64,000 bases of DNA from Marinoscillum sp. 108 (GTDB lineage: Bacteria > Bacteroidota > Bacteroidia > Cytophagales > Cyclobacteriaceae): positions 124,001 to 188,000 of the forward strand of contig NZ_LR734812.1 of the NCBI RefSeq assembly GCF_902506655.1. The letters run 5' to 3'. The translations under genes were made by a program, and so were the position numbers. Shown here piece by piece: positions 25,385 through 34,168 of the stretch (the stretch's first letter is position 1; every line of letters starts with the position of its first letter). The notes beneath the pieces were generated by a model. The model saw only the letters and a program-made list of their open reading frames with translations, ran no database searches and was not told where the DNA came from.

Positions 25385-28375
25385 TCAGGCTTTTACTGCC
25401 TTAGCGTCTTTTTTAGTATTGAGATCTATGACCACTGGTGTGGCGATGAAGATCGAAGAATAAGTACCAATAAGGATACCGATCAACAATGCAAAAGAGA
25501 ATCCCTTCAAAGCAGCTCCACCGAAGATGAAAAGTACCAGTACCACGATAAGTGTGGTGATAGAGGTAATCAACGTACGGCTAATGGTGCTGTTGAGTGA
25601 CTCGTTGAATACTTTCTTCATTTCGCTACCGGTTTTGATACCCAGGTTCTCCCTGATTCTGTCAAATACTACCACAGTATCGTTAATCGAGTAACCAATG
25701 ATGGTAAGTATGGCAGCGACAAAAACCTGATCTACTTCATAGGTAATCCCAAAAAGTGAGACAATTGCAAAGGCTGAGAGCACAAAAAGTGTATCGTGGA
25801 ACAGTGCTACGATCGCACCCAACCCAAACTGCCACTTACGGAAACGAATGAGTATATAAAGGAATATGGCGATGAGAGCGAAAAGGGCTGATTCATAGGA
25901 TGAGTTTTTGATGTCATCGGCTATGGTCGCGCCCACTTTGGAAGAGCTACTGATCGTAAATGAATCCGGGCCCAGGTCAGCATTGGTGCTGTAGGTAAGT
26001 CCAGAGGCAGTTATTCCCTCTATCAGAGCATTCTTTACTTTAAGATCTGCAGCATCGGTTTCATCATCTATCAGGTATGACGTGGTGATTTTCATGATGT
26101 TGTTGGCTCCATAGGTTTTCACCTCGGTACCCTGATTGTCAAAGTAAGGGGCCACAGAAGCTTTAAGTGCTGAAGGTACAGCGGCCTCAGTGAAAGTCAC
26201 CACATACGAGCGACCACCTTTGAAATCCACACCCAGTGTAAGTCCTTTGATGAAAATAGCCACAATACCCACGGCAATAAACGTCGAGCTGAAGATATAA
26301 GCCATTTTACGCTTGCTCAGAAAATCGATATTCAATCCTACCAATGCATTTCTGGAGAAGGCATTGGCAAATGAAAGTTTAGAGTTGTCTCCTTTCTTAG
26401 AGAAGGCTTCCACAATCACACGGGTGATGAATACCGCACTGAAGAATGAACAGGCAATACCGATCATCAAAGTGATCGCAAAGCCTTTCACAGGTCCCTG
26501 TCCCAGTATGTAGAGAATCATCGCTGTGATGAATGTGGTCACGTTGGCATCTATGATAGAACTGTATGCTTTACTATATCCTGTGCTTATCGCTGCTTTC
26601 AGCCCTGAGCCGTTTCTAAGCTCTTCCTTGATACGCTCAAAAATAAGTACGTTGGCATCAATGGACATACCGATGGTCAATACGATACCGGCAATCCCTG
26701 GCAGTGTGAGTGAAGCACTCAGCTGTGCCAAAATCCCCATGATAAAGAAGATGTTGAAGAACAATGCCACGTTGGCAATGAGACCTCCTTTGGCGTAATA
26801 GAAGACCATGAAAATGATCACAATACCCAAACCAGCCACAATGGAAATTATCCCTTGCTCCTGAGCTACTTTACCCAGGGTAGGTCCGATCACCACGTCT
26901 TCCACGATGGTGGTAGGCGCTGGTAGTGCACCAGCTTTCAGGATATTGGCCAAATCTTTGGCTTCTTCAATGGTGAAGCTTCCAGAGATCGAAGAGTTTC
27001 CGTTCGGGATTTCACCTTCCACATTGGGTGCAGAGTATACATAGTTGTCCAGTACAATGGCAATTCTTCTTCCCACATTGCTGGCGGTCAGTCGTCTCCA
27101 TGTTTTGGCTCCTGCGGCACTCATTTGCATACTCACAGCGGGTCTTGAGCGCTGATCCAGGTCTTGTCTGGCGTCTGTGATGACTTCACCTGTAAGTGGC
27201 GCTTTGCCCGTGCGGGAAGTTCTGATCGCATGTAGCTCCAGTAGCTCAGGAGAACCTACTGCTTCGCTCTTGATGGCCTTCACAGACCAGAGGAACTTTA
27301 CATTAGAAGGAATGACTGACTTCACATCCTCTCTTTGGAGGATTCTGTTGATGGTAGAAGTGTCTTTCACATCGTAAACCAGTCCGTACTGAGACTTGAT
27401 CAGAGAAAATAAGGGCGAAACCTGGCTGTTGAGTGCCGAGTCAAGGTTGCTTGCGGCTGAGTCACCTTCTGCCAGCGCAGTGGTGTCCGCAGTGTCTGAT
27501 GCATTGTCATCCTCAGTAAGGAGTGATAGGTCTTCCTGCACCGTTTCAGTGCTGGCCGTCAGGTCTTCAGGATTCAAAGTAGCTTTTTGCTCTTTTACCA
27601 ATAGGTCATTGATGGCCTGAAGGGTTGGCGAAATCTCATTGATTTCGTGTACTTCCCAAAACTCCAGCTTGGCTACACCTTGCAACAGTTTTCTTACCCG
27701 CTCAGGGTTGTCTACACCAGGAAGCTCTATCTGGATACGGCCTGTACCCTGAAGTCTTTGGATGTTCGGCTGTGAAGTACCAAATCTGTCGATACGTGTT
27801 CTCAGGATATTGAATGAACGGTCGATGGCACTTTCTACTTCGGCCTGGATGATGTCCAGTACTTCGTCATCGGTAGAGTTGAGACTGATACGGCCCCTGT
27901 TGGCAGTATTCGAAAAGATAAAAGCCAAAGACTTGTCCGGAGCGCTTGCTTTGAACACACGGTAAAACTCATCCACATAGTTGTTCTGAGTGCCACGTAT
28001 GTTGGCTTTGGCAGTGATCAATGCACTTTGGAAATCAGGGTCCTGATTGTTTCCACTCAGTCCTTTAAGAATGTCCACCGGAGAAACCTCCAATGTCACG
28101 TGCATACCACCCTGAAGGTCAAGGCCAAGATTAAGCTCGGTCTCTTTGATGTCCTGATAGGTGTAGTCAAGCCCAAGCAGATTGTACACGGGCTCATTCC
28201 AAATAGAATCGAGGTATCGCTGTTTTTCAGCGAAGTTGATATTACCGCTAGCATCAGTAGTAGCTTCGGTTGCCTCCTTTTGGATCTTCTGTGCTACAAA
28301 TGTGAATGACAAATAGTAGATACACAGCAAGGAGATAACGATTGTTAGTGAAACAACAAATCCTTTGTTTTTCAT
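25385..28375 (-). CDS. secDF: protein translocase SecDF (fused SecD-SecF)
   Basis: 996 residues, the fused form usual in Bacteroidota. The SecD half starts with one helix, the SecD signature GLDLQGGMHVTLEV (from residue 84), a large periplasmic P1 region and five helices containing GIVLTIGMSIDANVLIFERIKEEL. The SecF half has VDFKGGRSYVV near 715 and a second set of helices with GYSINDTVVVFDRIREN. The Asp/Arg residues of these two motifs belong to the proton-conducting pathway known for SecDF. It uses proton flow to pull preproteins out of SecYEG on the periplasmic side. It is last in a seven-gene leftward cluster and is followed by a terminator. Confidence 0.97.
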   Translation of the reverse strand: MKNKGFVVSLTIVISLLCIYYLSFTFVAQKIQKEATEATTDASGNINFAEKQRYLDSIWNEPVYNLLGLDYTYQDIKETELNLGLDLQGGMHVTLEVSPVDILKGLSGNNQDPDFQSALITAKANIRGTQNNYVDEFYRVFKASAPDKSLAFIFSNTANRGRISLNSTDDEVLDIIQAEVESAIDRSFNILRTRIDRFGTSQPNIQRLQGTGRIQIELPGVDNPERVRKLLQGVAKLEFWEVHEINEISPTLQAINDLLVKEQKATLNPEDLTASTETVQEDLSLLTEDDNASDTADTTALAEGDSAASNLDSALNSQVSPLFSLIKSQYGLVYDVKDTSTINRILQREDVKSVIPSNVKFLWSVKAIKSEAVGSPELLELHAIRTSRTGKAPLTGEVITDARQDLDQRSRPAVSMQMSAAGAKTWRRLTASNVGRRIAIVLDNYVYSAPNVEGEIPNGNSSISGSFTIEEAKDLANILKAGALPAPTTIVEDVVIGPTLGKVAQEQGIISIVAGLGIVIIFMVFYYAKGGLIANVALFFNIFFIMGILAQLSASLTLPGIAGIVLTIGMSIDANVLIFERIKEELRNGSGLKAAISTGYSKAYSSIIDANVTTFITAMILYILGQGPVKGFAITLMIGIACSFFSAVFITRVIVEAFSKKGDNSKLSFANAFSRNALVGLNIDFLSKRKMAYIFSSTFIAVGIVAIFIKGLTLGVDFKGGRSYVVTFTEAAVPSALKASVAPYFDNQGTEVKTYGANNIMKITTSYLIDDETDAADLKVKNALIEGITASGLTYSTNADLGPDSFTISSSSKVGATIADDIKNSSYESALFALIAIFLYILIRFRKWQFGLGAIVALFHDTLFVLSAFAIVSLFGITYEVDQVFVAAILTIIGYSINDTVVVFDRIRENLGIKTGSEMKKVFNESLNSTISRTLITSITTLIVVLVLFIFGGAALKGFSFALLIGILIGTYSSIFIATPVVIDLNTKKDAKAVKA

Positions 28376-28447
28376 GGTGTTAAGTATGTTTTTTTAAGAA
28401 AAAATCGGGTAATCTAAAAAAGGCGGTTCTGGTCTGCAGTGGGCAGA

Positions 28448-28816
28448 CTAGGGTGCGTTGGGGGAGATAATTCTTCTGAAAAGAATCTTCAGTACTTTGC
28501 TGCCAGCACATACTGCTTCCTCACCAGCGGTGATATCTTCTTCAAGACTCTCAAAGCTGGGGAGGATGTCTATGAGCAGAAATTCGTGGGTGAGGCTTAC
28601 ATGGGCTGTGACAGGGATTGCATCGAAAGCCCTGAGAACAGTCTCAGGTTGCTGCTCTTCTTCAGTAGGCGTATTGTCTACCTGAGCCAGCTCTTCTATA
28701 TTCAGTTGTGGCGTGATAGGGGTGGTCACTGTGATGGCTAAAAAGCCCACAATTAGTCCCAGCATCACCAATGACCTGAATAAAAAGCTCGATATGTTAC
28801 TTTCGCCTGGTTTCAA
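28448..28816 (-). CDS. small membrane-anchored protein upstream of secDF, unknown function
   Basis: 122 residues if started at TTG 28816 (start KPGESNISSFLFRSL before the membrane segment), or about 105 if started at ATG 28765 just at the hydrophobic run. One helix (LVMLGLIVGFLAITVTT) precedes a proline- and acid-rich stretch, and the C-terminus is ILFRRIISPNAP. The family is not known to me. Rightward frames over the same bases lack any export signal or motif and are judged to be shadows. It lies 73 bp before secDF on the same strand. Confidence 0.5.
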   Translation of the reverse strand: MKPGESNISSFLFRSLVMLGLIVGFLAITVTTPITPQLNIEELAQVDNTPTEEEQQPETVLRAFDAIPVTAHVSLTHEFLLIDILPSFESLEEDITAGEEAVCAGSKVLKILFRRIISPNAP

Positions 28817-28867
28817 AGCGCGACAAAACTACTGAAATACAATTAATTACTTAGTCCAATCAGAAAA

Positions 28868-29488
28868 TTATTGATTGACCTTCTGGCGCAGGTAAGAAAC
28901 GATTACCTCCAGACCCACAGAAAAGCCGTTGTGATTAGGGATCAGCACATCTGCTTCATGTTTGAGAGGCTCTATGTACTTTTTGAAAGCGGGAGTCACA
29001 TGGTGCTGAAAGCGATAAAGCACGTCACTTAGGTCATACCCACGCTCTTCGGCATCTCTGGTAATCCTCCTGGTCAGCATGAGATAGTCGGGTGCTTCAA
29101 TGTAAATTTTCAGGTCCAGCAGGTCCAGTATTTCTTCATAGTAAAAAGTGAAGATGCCTTCTACCACAATAATCGGTGTGGCCTTGATGTGGATAGTTTG
29201 GGGTTTCTTTTCGTCGTTATTGAAGGTGTATTCCTGAATGATTATGTCTTCACCTTGCTTGAGCTTTCTCAGGTCATTGGAAAACCGCTCCCGATCGAGT
29301 GATTCGGGCAGGTCAAAATTTTCCACCCCTCGCTCATCCAGTGGCTGCTCTGTGCGGGGCTTGTAGTAGTTATCCAGAGAGAGTAAGCTAATTTCTCCTT
29401 CTTCAAACTTCTCCATGAGCTGCTTCAGAAACAGCGTTTTGCCTGATCCGCTTCCACCGGTGATTCCTATGATCAGAGGTTTTGACAT
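28868..29488 (-). CDS. udk: uridine kinase
   Basis: 206 residues. Walker A GGSGSGKT at residues 11-18 near the N-terminus, LLSLDNYYKPRTEQPLDERG with the conserved substrate-binding Asp/Tyr, the ENFDLPESLD segment and the ITRDAEERGYD lid region all match uridine/cytidine kinases of the P-loop kinase family. It phosphorylates uridine and cytidine to UMP and CMP in pyrimidine salvage, in the cytoplasm. The start codon follows the rdgB stop by 1 bp, so the two are co-transcribed. Confidence 0.93.
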   Translation of the reverse strand: MSKPLIIGITGGSGSGKTLFLKQLMEKFEEGEISLLSLDNYYKPRTEQPLDERGVENFDLPESLDRERFSNDLRKLKQGEDIIIQEYTFNNDEKKPQTIHIKATPIIVVEGIFTFYYEEILDLLDLKIYIEAPDYLMLTRRITRDAEERGYDLSDVLYRFQHHVTPAFKKYIEPLKHEADVLIPNHNGFSVGLEVIVSYLRQKVNQ

Positions 29489-29489
29489 G

Positions 29490-30068
29490 TTATTTAGTTT
29501 TCAAAAATTGGATGAGTTGTTCAAAGGCCCGGGCTCTGTGGGAGCGGGCATTTTTCTCAGCAGCGCTCATTTCAGCAAAAGTCCGGTCTTCACCTTCAGG
29601 TAAAAATACAGGATCATATCCAAAACCCTGTGCCCCGGTCTTTTCACGGATGATCTCACCTTTGGCAATGCCCGTAAACTGGTACTCATGGCCCTGGTTA
29701 TCTATGTAGGTGATCACGGTTTTAAACCTCGCTTTTCTGTTCTCCTCGTTTTTGAGATTCGAAAGGAGTAAGTCCATATTGGCCTGGCTGTCATTGTCCG
29801 GGCCAGCATATCTGGCGGAGTACACACCAGGCGCACCACCCAGCGCCTCCACCTCCAGGCCGGTATCATCGCCGAAGCAGGCCACTCCATGCTTCTCAAA
29901 TACATACCGGGTCTTCATGGCAGAGTTGCCTTCTATGGTATCTGCGGTTTCGGGGATTTCTTCCTGCAGGCCCAGGTCATCCAGACCCAATAGCTCCAGA
30001 TTTTCAGGAATGAGTGCTCTTAGCTCTCTTAGTTTGTTGGTATTGTGGGTGGCAAAGTAGATTTTCAT
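29490..30068 (-). CDS. rdgB: XTP/dITP diphosphatase (RdgB/HAM1 family)
   Basis: 192 residues from ATG 30068 (MKIYFATHNTNKLRELRAL); a GTG at 30077 would add three residues and overlap the preceding stop. Family motifs are the N-terminal ATHNTNK, ETADTIEGNSAMKT, FGDDTGLEVEALGGAPGVYSARYAG and the C-terminal SHRARAFEQL. It hydrolyses non-canonical purine triphosphates such as dITP and XTP to monophosphates and so keeps them out of DNA. It begins 6 bp after the FKBP gene and ends 1 bp before udk. Confidence 0.95.
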   Translation of the reverse strand: MKIYFATHNTNKLRELRALIPENLELLGLDDLGLQEEIPETADTIEGNSAMKTRYVFEKHGVACFGDDTGLEVEALGGAPGVYSARYAGPDNDSQANMDLLLSNLKNEENRKARFKTVITYIDNQGHEYQFTGIAKGEIIREKTGAQGFGYDPVFLPEGEDRTFAEMSAAEKNARSHRARAFEQLIQFLKTK

Positions 30069-30073
30069 GTCCT

Positions 30074-30667
30074 TCACCGCACATAACTCGGGTAGATGTC
30101 AAACACCAAAACGGCATTTCGCGGGATGCCCAGGCCAAATGGAGGATTGGTGGAATAGGCCAGCCCGGATGGAATGATAATTTGCGCACGACCACCTACT
30201 TTCAAAATACCCAACACTTTGGAAAGCCCCTCGCGGTATCCGCGCTCATAGCTATAGAAGTTGGTGATGATCTCCGGAATGTTCCAGCCGTCAGCCGTGT
30301 AGGTATAGATGATCGGGTTGTAAGTAAGGTCTTCGTCGTAAGTACCATTATTGATATCCACGGTATCAATGTTGGTGGCAAACAGAAAACCGTCGGTCAG
30401 TCGGCCTGCTATAAAAAACGAAACAATGTCGTTGTGATTGATTCCGGCTCCATTGCCTGAGTCGAGTACCACATACCATACTCCTGACTCGGTAGTGTCC
30501 ACATCGGTATATCCCTTGGCGTTTACATAGGCTTCCATCACCTTCAAGTCAGCTTTGAGCTGAACATCCGGATCTACGCTGGTGACGATTGTGTCCTGCC
30601 TGCAGGAGTAAAGGGAAGCGGTAATGATCATCATTACCGCTATTACTTGACCTTTTATGTTTTTCAT
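30074..30667 (-). CDS. FKBP-type peptidyl-prolyl isomerase lipoprotein (second of two)
   Basis: 197 residues with a lipoprotein signal ending LYSC (cysteine 22). The FKBP part holds TDVDTTESGVWYVVLDSGNG near 75, the DIVSFFIAGRLTDGFLFATN core and a C-terminal GGRAQIIIPSGLAYST...FDIYPSYV. Several aromatic residues of the classic FKBP pocket differ, so isomerase activity may be weak or lost and chaperone activity may remain (inference). It is expected in the periplasm, lipid-anchored. It lies 67 bp after the larger FKBP gene. Confidence 0.85.
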   Translation of the reverse strand: MKNIKGQVIAVMMIITASLYSCRQDTIVTSVDPDVQLKADLKVMEAYVNAKGYTDVDTTESGVWYVVLDSGNGAGINHNDIVSFFIAGRLTDGFLFATNIDTVDINNGTYDEDLTYNPIIYTYTADGWNIPEIITNFYSYERGYREGLSKVLGILKVGGRAQIIIPSGLAYSTNPPFGLGIPRNAVLVFDIYPSYVR

Positions 30668-30734
30668 TTCTCGCTTTTTAAAATCAGCCTGCCCCTTTGG
30701 TAAAGTTATGTGGTTATGCTTTAATCAGTGCAGG

Positions 30735-31619
30735 TTACTGGTTTTGACCAACTTCTAATACCTCAACGTCAAAAACAAGAATACTGTATGGCTGAATGGT
30801 AGGACCGGCGCCTCTGCTGCCATAACCAAGTGGGCTGGGGATATACAATGTAGCTTTTCCACCAGCTTTGATATAGGCGATACCTTCGTCCCATCCCGGG
30901 ATCACACGTCCCTGACCAATATTGAATTTGAATGGCTGGCCACGCTCGATAGAGCTGTCAAAAGGCTCTCCGCTAAATAAACGACCAGCGTAGTGAACAG
31001 TCACCTCGTCACCTGGCTGCGCAGTTGCTCCGGTACCTTCCTGAGTAATGACGTACCTCAGACCAGACTCAGTAGTGATGGCATCAATGCCATTTTCTTC
31101 GAGATAGGCATCGATGGTTTCGCCATCAGAAACAAGCTTTTCTTCAAGAATCACTGATTCTTTGGCACGCTGCTTTTCAGTCATTTCCTGCACGTAAGCA
31201 CGGTAATCTTCCTGGCTCATTTGGGCATGAAATTTCATATTGATGCTCATCACTGCAGCAGAGTCCATATCCGGAGGTAGCTGTGTCTGATAAGTTTCTT
31301 CGAATAGATTTTTGGCCGTTGTAGTGAAAAACACGCTATCACCCACTTCCATTTCTTTCAGTACCTCCTGCAGGTTGCCGGCTTTCATTTCCGGGTCAAA
31401 GGCCAAAGCCAATGGTTTTTCAGGAGTGGTTTCGGTAAGTACTTCACCATCAGCTCCCACTATTTTCAGGTATAAAACCACAATAGAATCTTTTTGGGCG
31501 CCAAGGCCGTCACCCTTCACCAGGCAGGATACTTCCACTCCGGTTTCTGTTGTAAAATCATTGTTTTTGTTGCAGGAAAATACCAGCAGCGGAAAGATCA
31601 ATATCCAGATGTTTTTCAT
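30735..31619 (-). CDS. FKBP-type peptidyl-prolyl isomerase lipoprotein (first of two)
   Basis: 294 residues with lipoprotein signal MKNIWILIFPLLVFSC (cysteine 16). A first FKBP-like domain (about 25-115) lacks a good catalytic pocket. The second, C-terminal FKBP domain is canonical: TESGLRYVITQEGTGATAQPGDEVTVHYAGRLFSGEPFDSSIERGQPFKFNIGQG, VIPGWDEGIAYIKAGGKATLYIPSPLGYGSRGAG. It speeds proline isomerisation in exported proteins. The gene overlaps the nrnA-like stop codon by 4 bp (31616-31619), so the two are translationally coupled. Confidence 0.93.
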   Translation of the reverse strand: MKNIWILIFPLLVFSCNKNNDFTTETGVEVSCLVKGDGLGAQKDSIVVLYLKIVGADGEVLTETTPEKPLALAFDPEMKAGNLQEVLKEMEVGDSVFFTTTAKNLFEETYQTQLPPDMDSAAVMSINMKFHAQMSQEDYRAYVQEMTEKQRAKESVILEEKLVSDGETIDAYLEENGIDAITTESGLRYVITQEGTGATAQPGDEVTVHYAGRLFSGEPFDSSIERGQPFKFNIGQGRVIPGWDEGIAYIKAGGKATLYIPSPLGYGSRGAGPTIQPYSILVFDVEVLEVGQNQ

Positions 31620-32635
31620 TTTGTTTTTTGGTTATGGGTTTGCTGAAATTTTGGAATCAGCGATTTAAATTTTTCTACAGTTTCCTCTAGTCCTAAATCA
31701 GAAATGCCGCCAGCGGCATTTTTGTGACCACCTCCGCTAAAGTACTCAGAGGCAATATCGTTCACAGCATAGTCGCCTACTGATCTGAATGACATTTTGA
31801 CTTCACCACCTTTTTCCATGATGATGGCCGCCACCACAATGCCATTGATCGAAAGGGCATAATTGACCAAGCCTTCGGTGTCTCCGCTTTTCAAGTGAAA
31901 TCGCTCGTGCTCTTCGGCACTGATCACAAAGTAGGCCACCTGATATTCAACATTCACCACCAACTTTTCCATTAGCGCATAACCAATGAATCTCAGTCGA
32001 TTCAATGAATTGGTATCATAAATGAGTCGGCTTATTTTATTCACATCAGCGCCAATCTCCATCAGCTCAGCCACGGTGCGGTGGATTTTTGCGGAGGTGG
32101 AGCCGTGCTTGAACGAACCTGTGTCGGTCATGATGCCCGCATACAAGGCCTCGGCTATGGCCAAATTAATCTCTTCTTTACCATCCAGAAGCAGAATAAG
32201 GTCGTAGATCAGCTCCGCAGTAGCTGCGGCTTTGTTGTCCCAAAGTTCATAATCTGCGAACTGCTCAGGGTTCAGGTGATGGTCCACCAGCAACTTCTTA
32301 GCTTTGGAGGAGCCTACCATTTCGCCCAGCTTCTTGATCCTGTTGAGTCCGGAAAAATCCAGGCAGCAGATCAGATCTGCCTGCTCGAACAGTTCAGCAA
32401 CCTGCTGATGGTTTTTCTCACCATACACCACCACCTCATCATTGCCCTCCATCCAGTGCAGGAAGTCAGGATAATCCGTAGGGGTGACCACAAGTGCCTC
32501 GTGCCCACGGTTTTTAAGAAAATGGTATAATCCCAGAGAAGAGCCCAAGGCATCAGCGTCAGGATTAGCGTGGGTGGTTATAATTATTTTCTTGGGGGTG
32601 GATAGTAATGCTTTTAAAGCGCTTAATTCCTTCAT
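31616..32635 (-). CDS. nrnA: DHH/DHHA1 phosphoesterase (NrnA-like nanoRNase / pAp phosphatase)
   Basis: 339 residues from ATG 32635 (MKELSALKALL...); the frame is open further upstream but the family starts here. DHH motifs: THANPDADALGSS (about 23-35), CCLDFSG (about 97-103), LVDHHLNPEQ and DTGSFKHGSTS; the C-terminal DHHA1 domain ends GGGHKNAAGG. The family uses Mn2+ to degrade short oligoribonucleotides and 3',5'-pAp in the cytoplasm. It is first in a leftward cluster nrnA - FKBP - FKBP - rdgB - udk - small protein - secDF, and divergent from ndk. Confidence 0.92.
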   Translation of the reverse strand: MKELSALKALLSTPKKIIITTHANPDADALGSSLGLYHFLKNRGHEALVVTPTDYPDFLHWMEGNDEVVVYGEKNHQQVAELFEQADLICCLDFSGLNRIKKLGEMVGSSKAKKLLVDHHLNPEQFADYELWDNKAAATAELIYDLILLLDGKEEINLAIAEALYAGIMTDTGSFKHGSTSAKIHRTVAELMEIGADVNKISRLIYDTNSLNRLRFIGYALMEKLVVNVEYQVAYFVISAEEHERFHLKSGDTEGLVNYALSINGIVVAAIIMEKGGEVKMSFRSVGDYAVNDIASEYFSGGGHKNAAGGISDLGLEETVEKFKSLIPKFQQTHNQKTK

Positions 32636-32738
32636 TAACAATTCTTGCCTCACCTTGGCTGTAAGTGAATCGCAAAACTCACAATAAATCAAGTAAATAC
32701 AAAATGGCTGGTAAGGTGATAGTGAATAGGATAAATGT

Positions 32739-32746
32739 TATTTTTG
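32739..32746 (+). promoter_or_regulatory. candidate -7 element of ndk
   Basis: TATTTTTG matches TAnnTTTG and gives a predicted leader of about 30 nt before the ATG at 32783. The -33 element is not evident. Confidence 0.4.
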
Positions 32747-32782
32747 CAGCCGTTTAGTAAAAGACTCAAAAAAACCAATTAA

Positions 32783-33202
32783 ATGGCAGGAACAAGGACC
32801 TTCACAATGATCAAACCCGATGCATACGGATCAGGAAATACCGGTGCGATCACCAAAATGATTGAAGAAGCAGGCTTTGGTATCAAAGCAATGAAACTGA
32901 CTCACTTATCTGCAGGCAGAGCAGGACAATTTTATGCAGTACACAAAGAGCGACCTTTTTACAATGACCTGGTCACTTATATGTCCTCTGGGCCCATCGT
33001 GGCTATGATTCTGGAAAAGGACAATGCAGTGGAAGATTTCAGAAAATTGATTGGTGCGACTAATCCAGCAGATGCTGCGGAAGGAACCATCAGAAAAATA
33101 TTTGCTACTTCTATTGAGGCCAATGCTATCCACGGATCTGACTCTGACGAGAACGCAGAGATTGAGGGTTCGTTTTTCTTCTCAGGCCTGGAGAAGTTTT
33201 AA
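32783..33202 (+). CDS. ndk: nucleoside diphosphate kinase
   Basis: 139 residues, standard length. The phospho-accepting histidine is H117 in [12 protein letters not shown], and the [10 protein letters not shown] start and [15 protein letters not shown] segment are family hallmarks. It moves the gamma-phosphate of ATP to other NDPs and dNDPs through a phospho-histidine, in the cytoplasm. It is a single gene, divergent from nrnA, and ends at a palindromic terminator that reaches into scpA. Confidence 0.98.
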   Translation: MAGTRTFTMIKPDAYGSGNTGAITKMIEEAGFGIKAMKLTHLSAGRAGQFYAVHKERPFYNDLVTYMSSGPIVAMILEKDNAVEDFRKLIGATNPADAAEGTIRKIFATSIEANAIHGSDSDENAEIEGSFFFSGLEKF

Positions 33203-33233
33203 TTAACTAGCAAGAAAGTATTGATTGAAAATG

Positions 33234-33265
33234 AAATCCCGGGCTGATCAGTCCGGGATTTTTTC
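33234..33265 (+). terminator. ndk terminator overlapping the 3' end of scpA
   Basis: Stem AAATCCCGG / CCGGGATTT (33234-33242, 33253-33261), extended by the inner CTGATCAG palindrome into an almost perfect 28-bp hairpin, followed by a T-run. Part of it is the end of the convergent scpA reading frame. Confidence 0.85.
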
Positions 33266-34027
33266 TTCTTCCAGTTTTTCTACCCAGAAGTTATTGAATC
33301 CTTCGCCAATGTGAAGGGTGATGGTGCCCAGCTGGAGGAGCTCGAGGATGGCGAGGAAGTTGTAGATCACCAGAATTTTTTCGGGCTTTTCTTCCACCAA
33401 GGAGCTGAAGGAGATGCGATGATTCGGGCTGCTGTGTAGCCGCTGGATCAGATAATCCTTCTGCGTCGAAATGGTGTAAGGGTACTGTACCACCTGATGT
33501 GTAGGCCTGCTTTGATCAAATTCATACCGCTTCAGCACCTTCTGGAAAACCTTCATCAGCTTGTAAAGATCCAGATCCTGCATCTCGGCTTCCACATCAA
33601 TGGACTGAGAGAGCTTTTTGATTTCTTTGAGCAGATTTCCCCTTTGTTCCCTATCCAGGCGATTGCTTTCCAGGCTGTTGAGCTCCTGAATCACCGATTT
33701 GTATTTTTTGTATTCCAGCAGGTGCTTCACCAACTCCTCTCGGGGGTCTATTTCGTTTCCTTCTTCATCCAATACCGGTCTGGGAAGTAACATCTTGGCT
33801 TTGATACGCATCAGTGTGGCAGCCACCAGTATGAATTCGCTGGCCACCTCCACATTCATCGTTTCCAGCTGATGGAGGTAATCCAGAAAATCACTGGTCA
33901 CCTTAGCGATGGGAATATCATAGATGTCCAACTCGTCCCGTTCAATGAAAAAGAGCAACAGGTCAAATGGCCCCTCAAAGAGAGGAAGTTTGATCTCGTA
34001 AGTATTGGAATTTTGGAAATCGCTCAC
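33248..34027 (-). CDS. scpA: segregation and condensation protein ScpA
   Basis: 259 residues. The N-terminal kleisin motif YEIKLPLFEGPFDLLLFFIERDELDIYDIPIAKVTSDFLDYL and the C-terminal SFSSLVEEKPEKILVIYNFLAILELLQLGTITL helix-turn-helix are typical. ScpA bridges the heads of the SMC dimer together with ScpB and helps compact and segregate the chromosome. The start is GTG 34027 ((M)SDFQNSNTYE); no ATG is near. It is convergent with ndk and divergent from dxs. Confidence 0.95.
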   Translation of the reverse strand: MSDFQNSNTYEIKLPLFEGPFDLLLFFIERDELDIYDIPIAKVTSDFLDYLHQLETMNVEVASEFILVAATLMRIKAKMLLPRPVLDEEGNEIDPREELVKHLLEYKKYKSVIQELNSLESNRLDREQRGNLLKEIKKLSQSIDVEAEMQDLDLYKLMKVFQKVLKRYEFDQSRPTHQVVQYPYTISTQKDYLIQRLHSSPNHRISFSSLVEEKPEKILVIYNFLAILELLQLGTITLHIGEGFNNFWVEKLEEEKIPD

Positions 34028-34078
34028 AGTAGGCCAAAGCTACTACTTCTGGCACTAATAGGAAATCTCAAAATAGTT

Positions 34079-34086
34079 TAGATTTG
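34079..34086 (+). promoter_or_regulatory. candidate -7 element of dxs
   Basis: TAGATTTG matches the TAnnTTTG consensus, about 80 bp before the dxs ATG. No clear -33 TTTG at 19-23 bp upstream, so support is partial. Confidence 0.35.
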
Positions 34087-34168
34087 TGGAATATTTGATT
34101 CATAATTGTCTTGCCGCTAAACAATTAGAATTGAAAGTCGTTCATGAATCACCCCAAAAGATTACTAT

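Noticed and set aside
28439-28741. Rightward frames over the small gene upstream of secDF
   Set aside because: No start context, no motif; the leftward frame has a membrane segment and fits the cluster.
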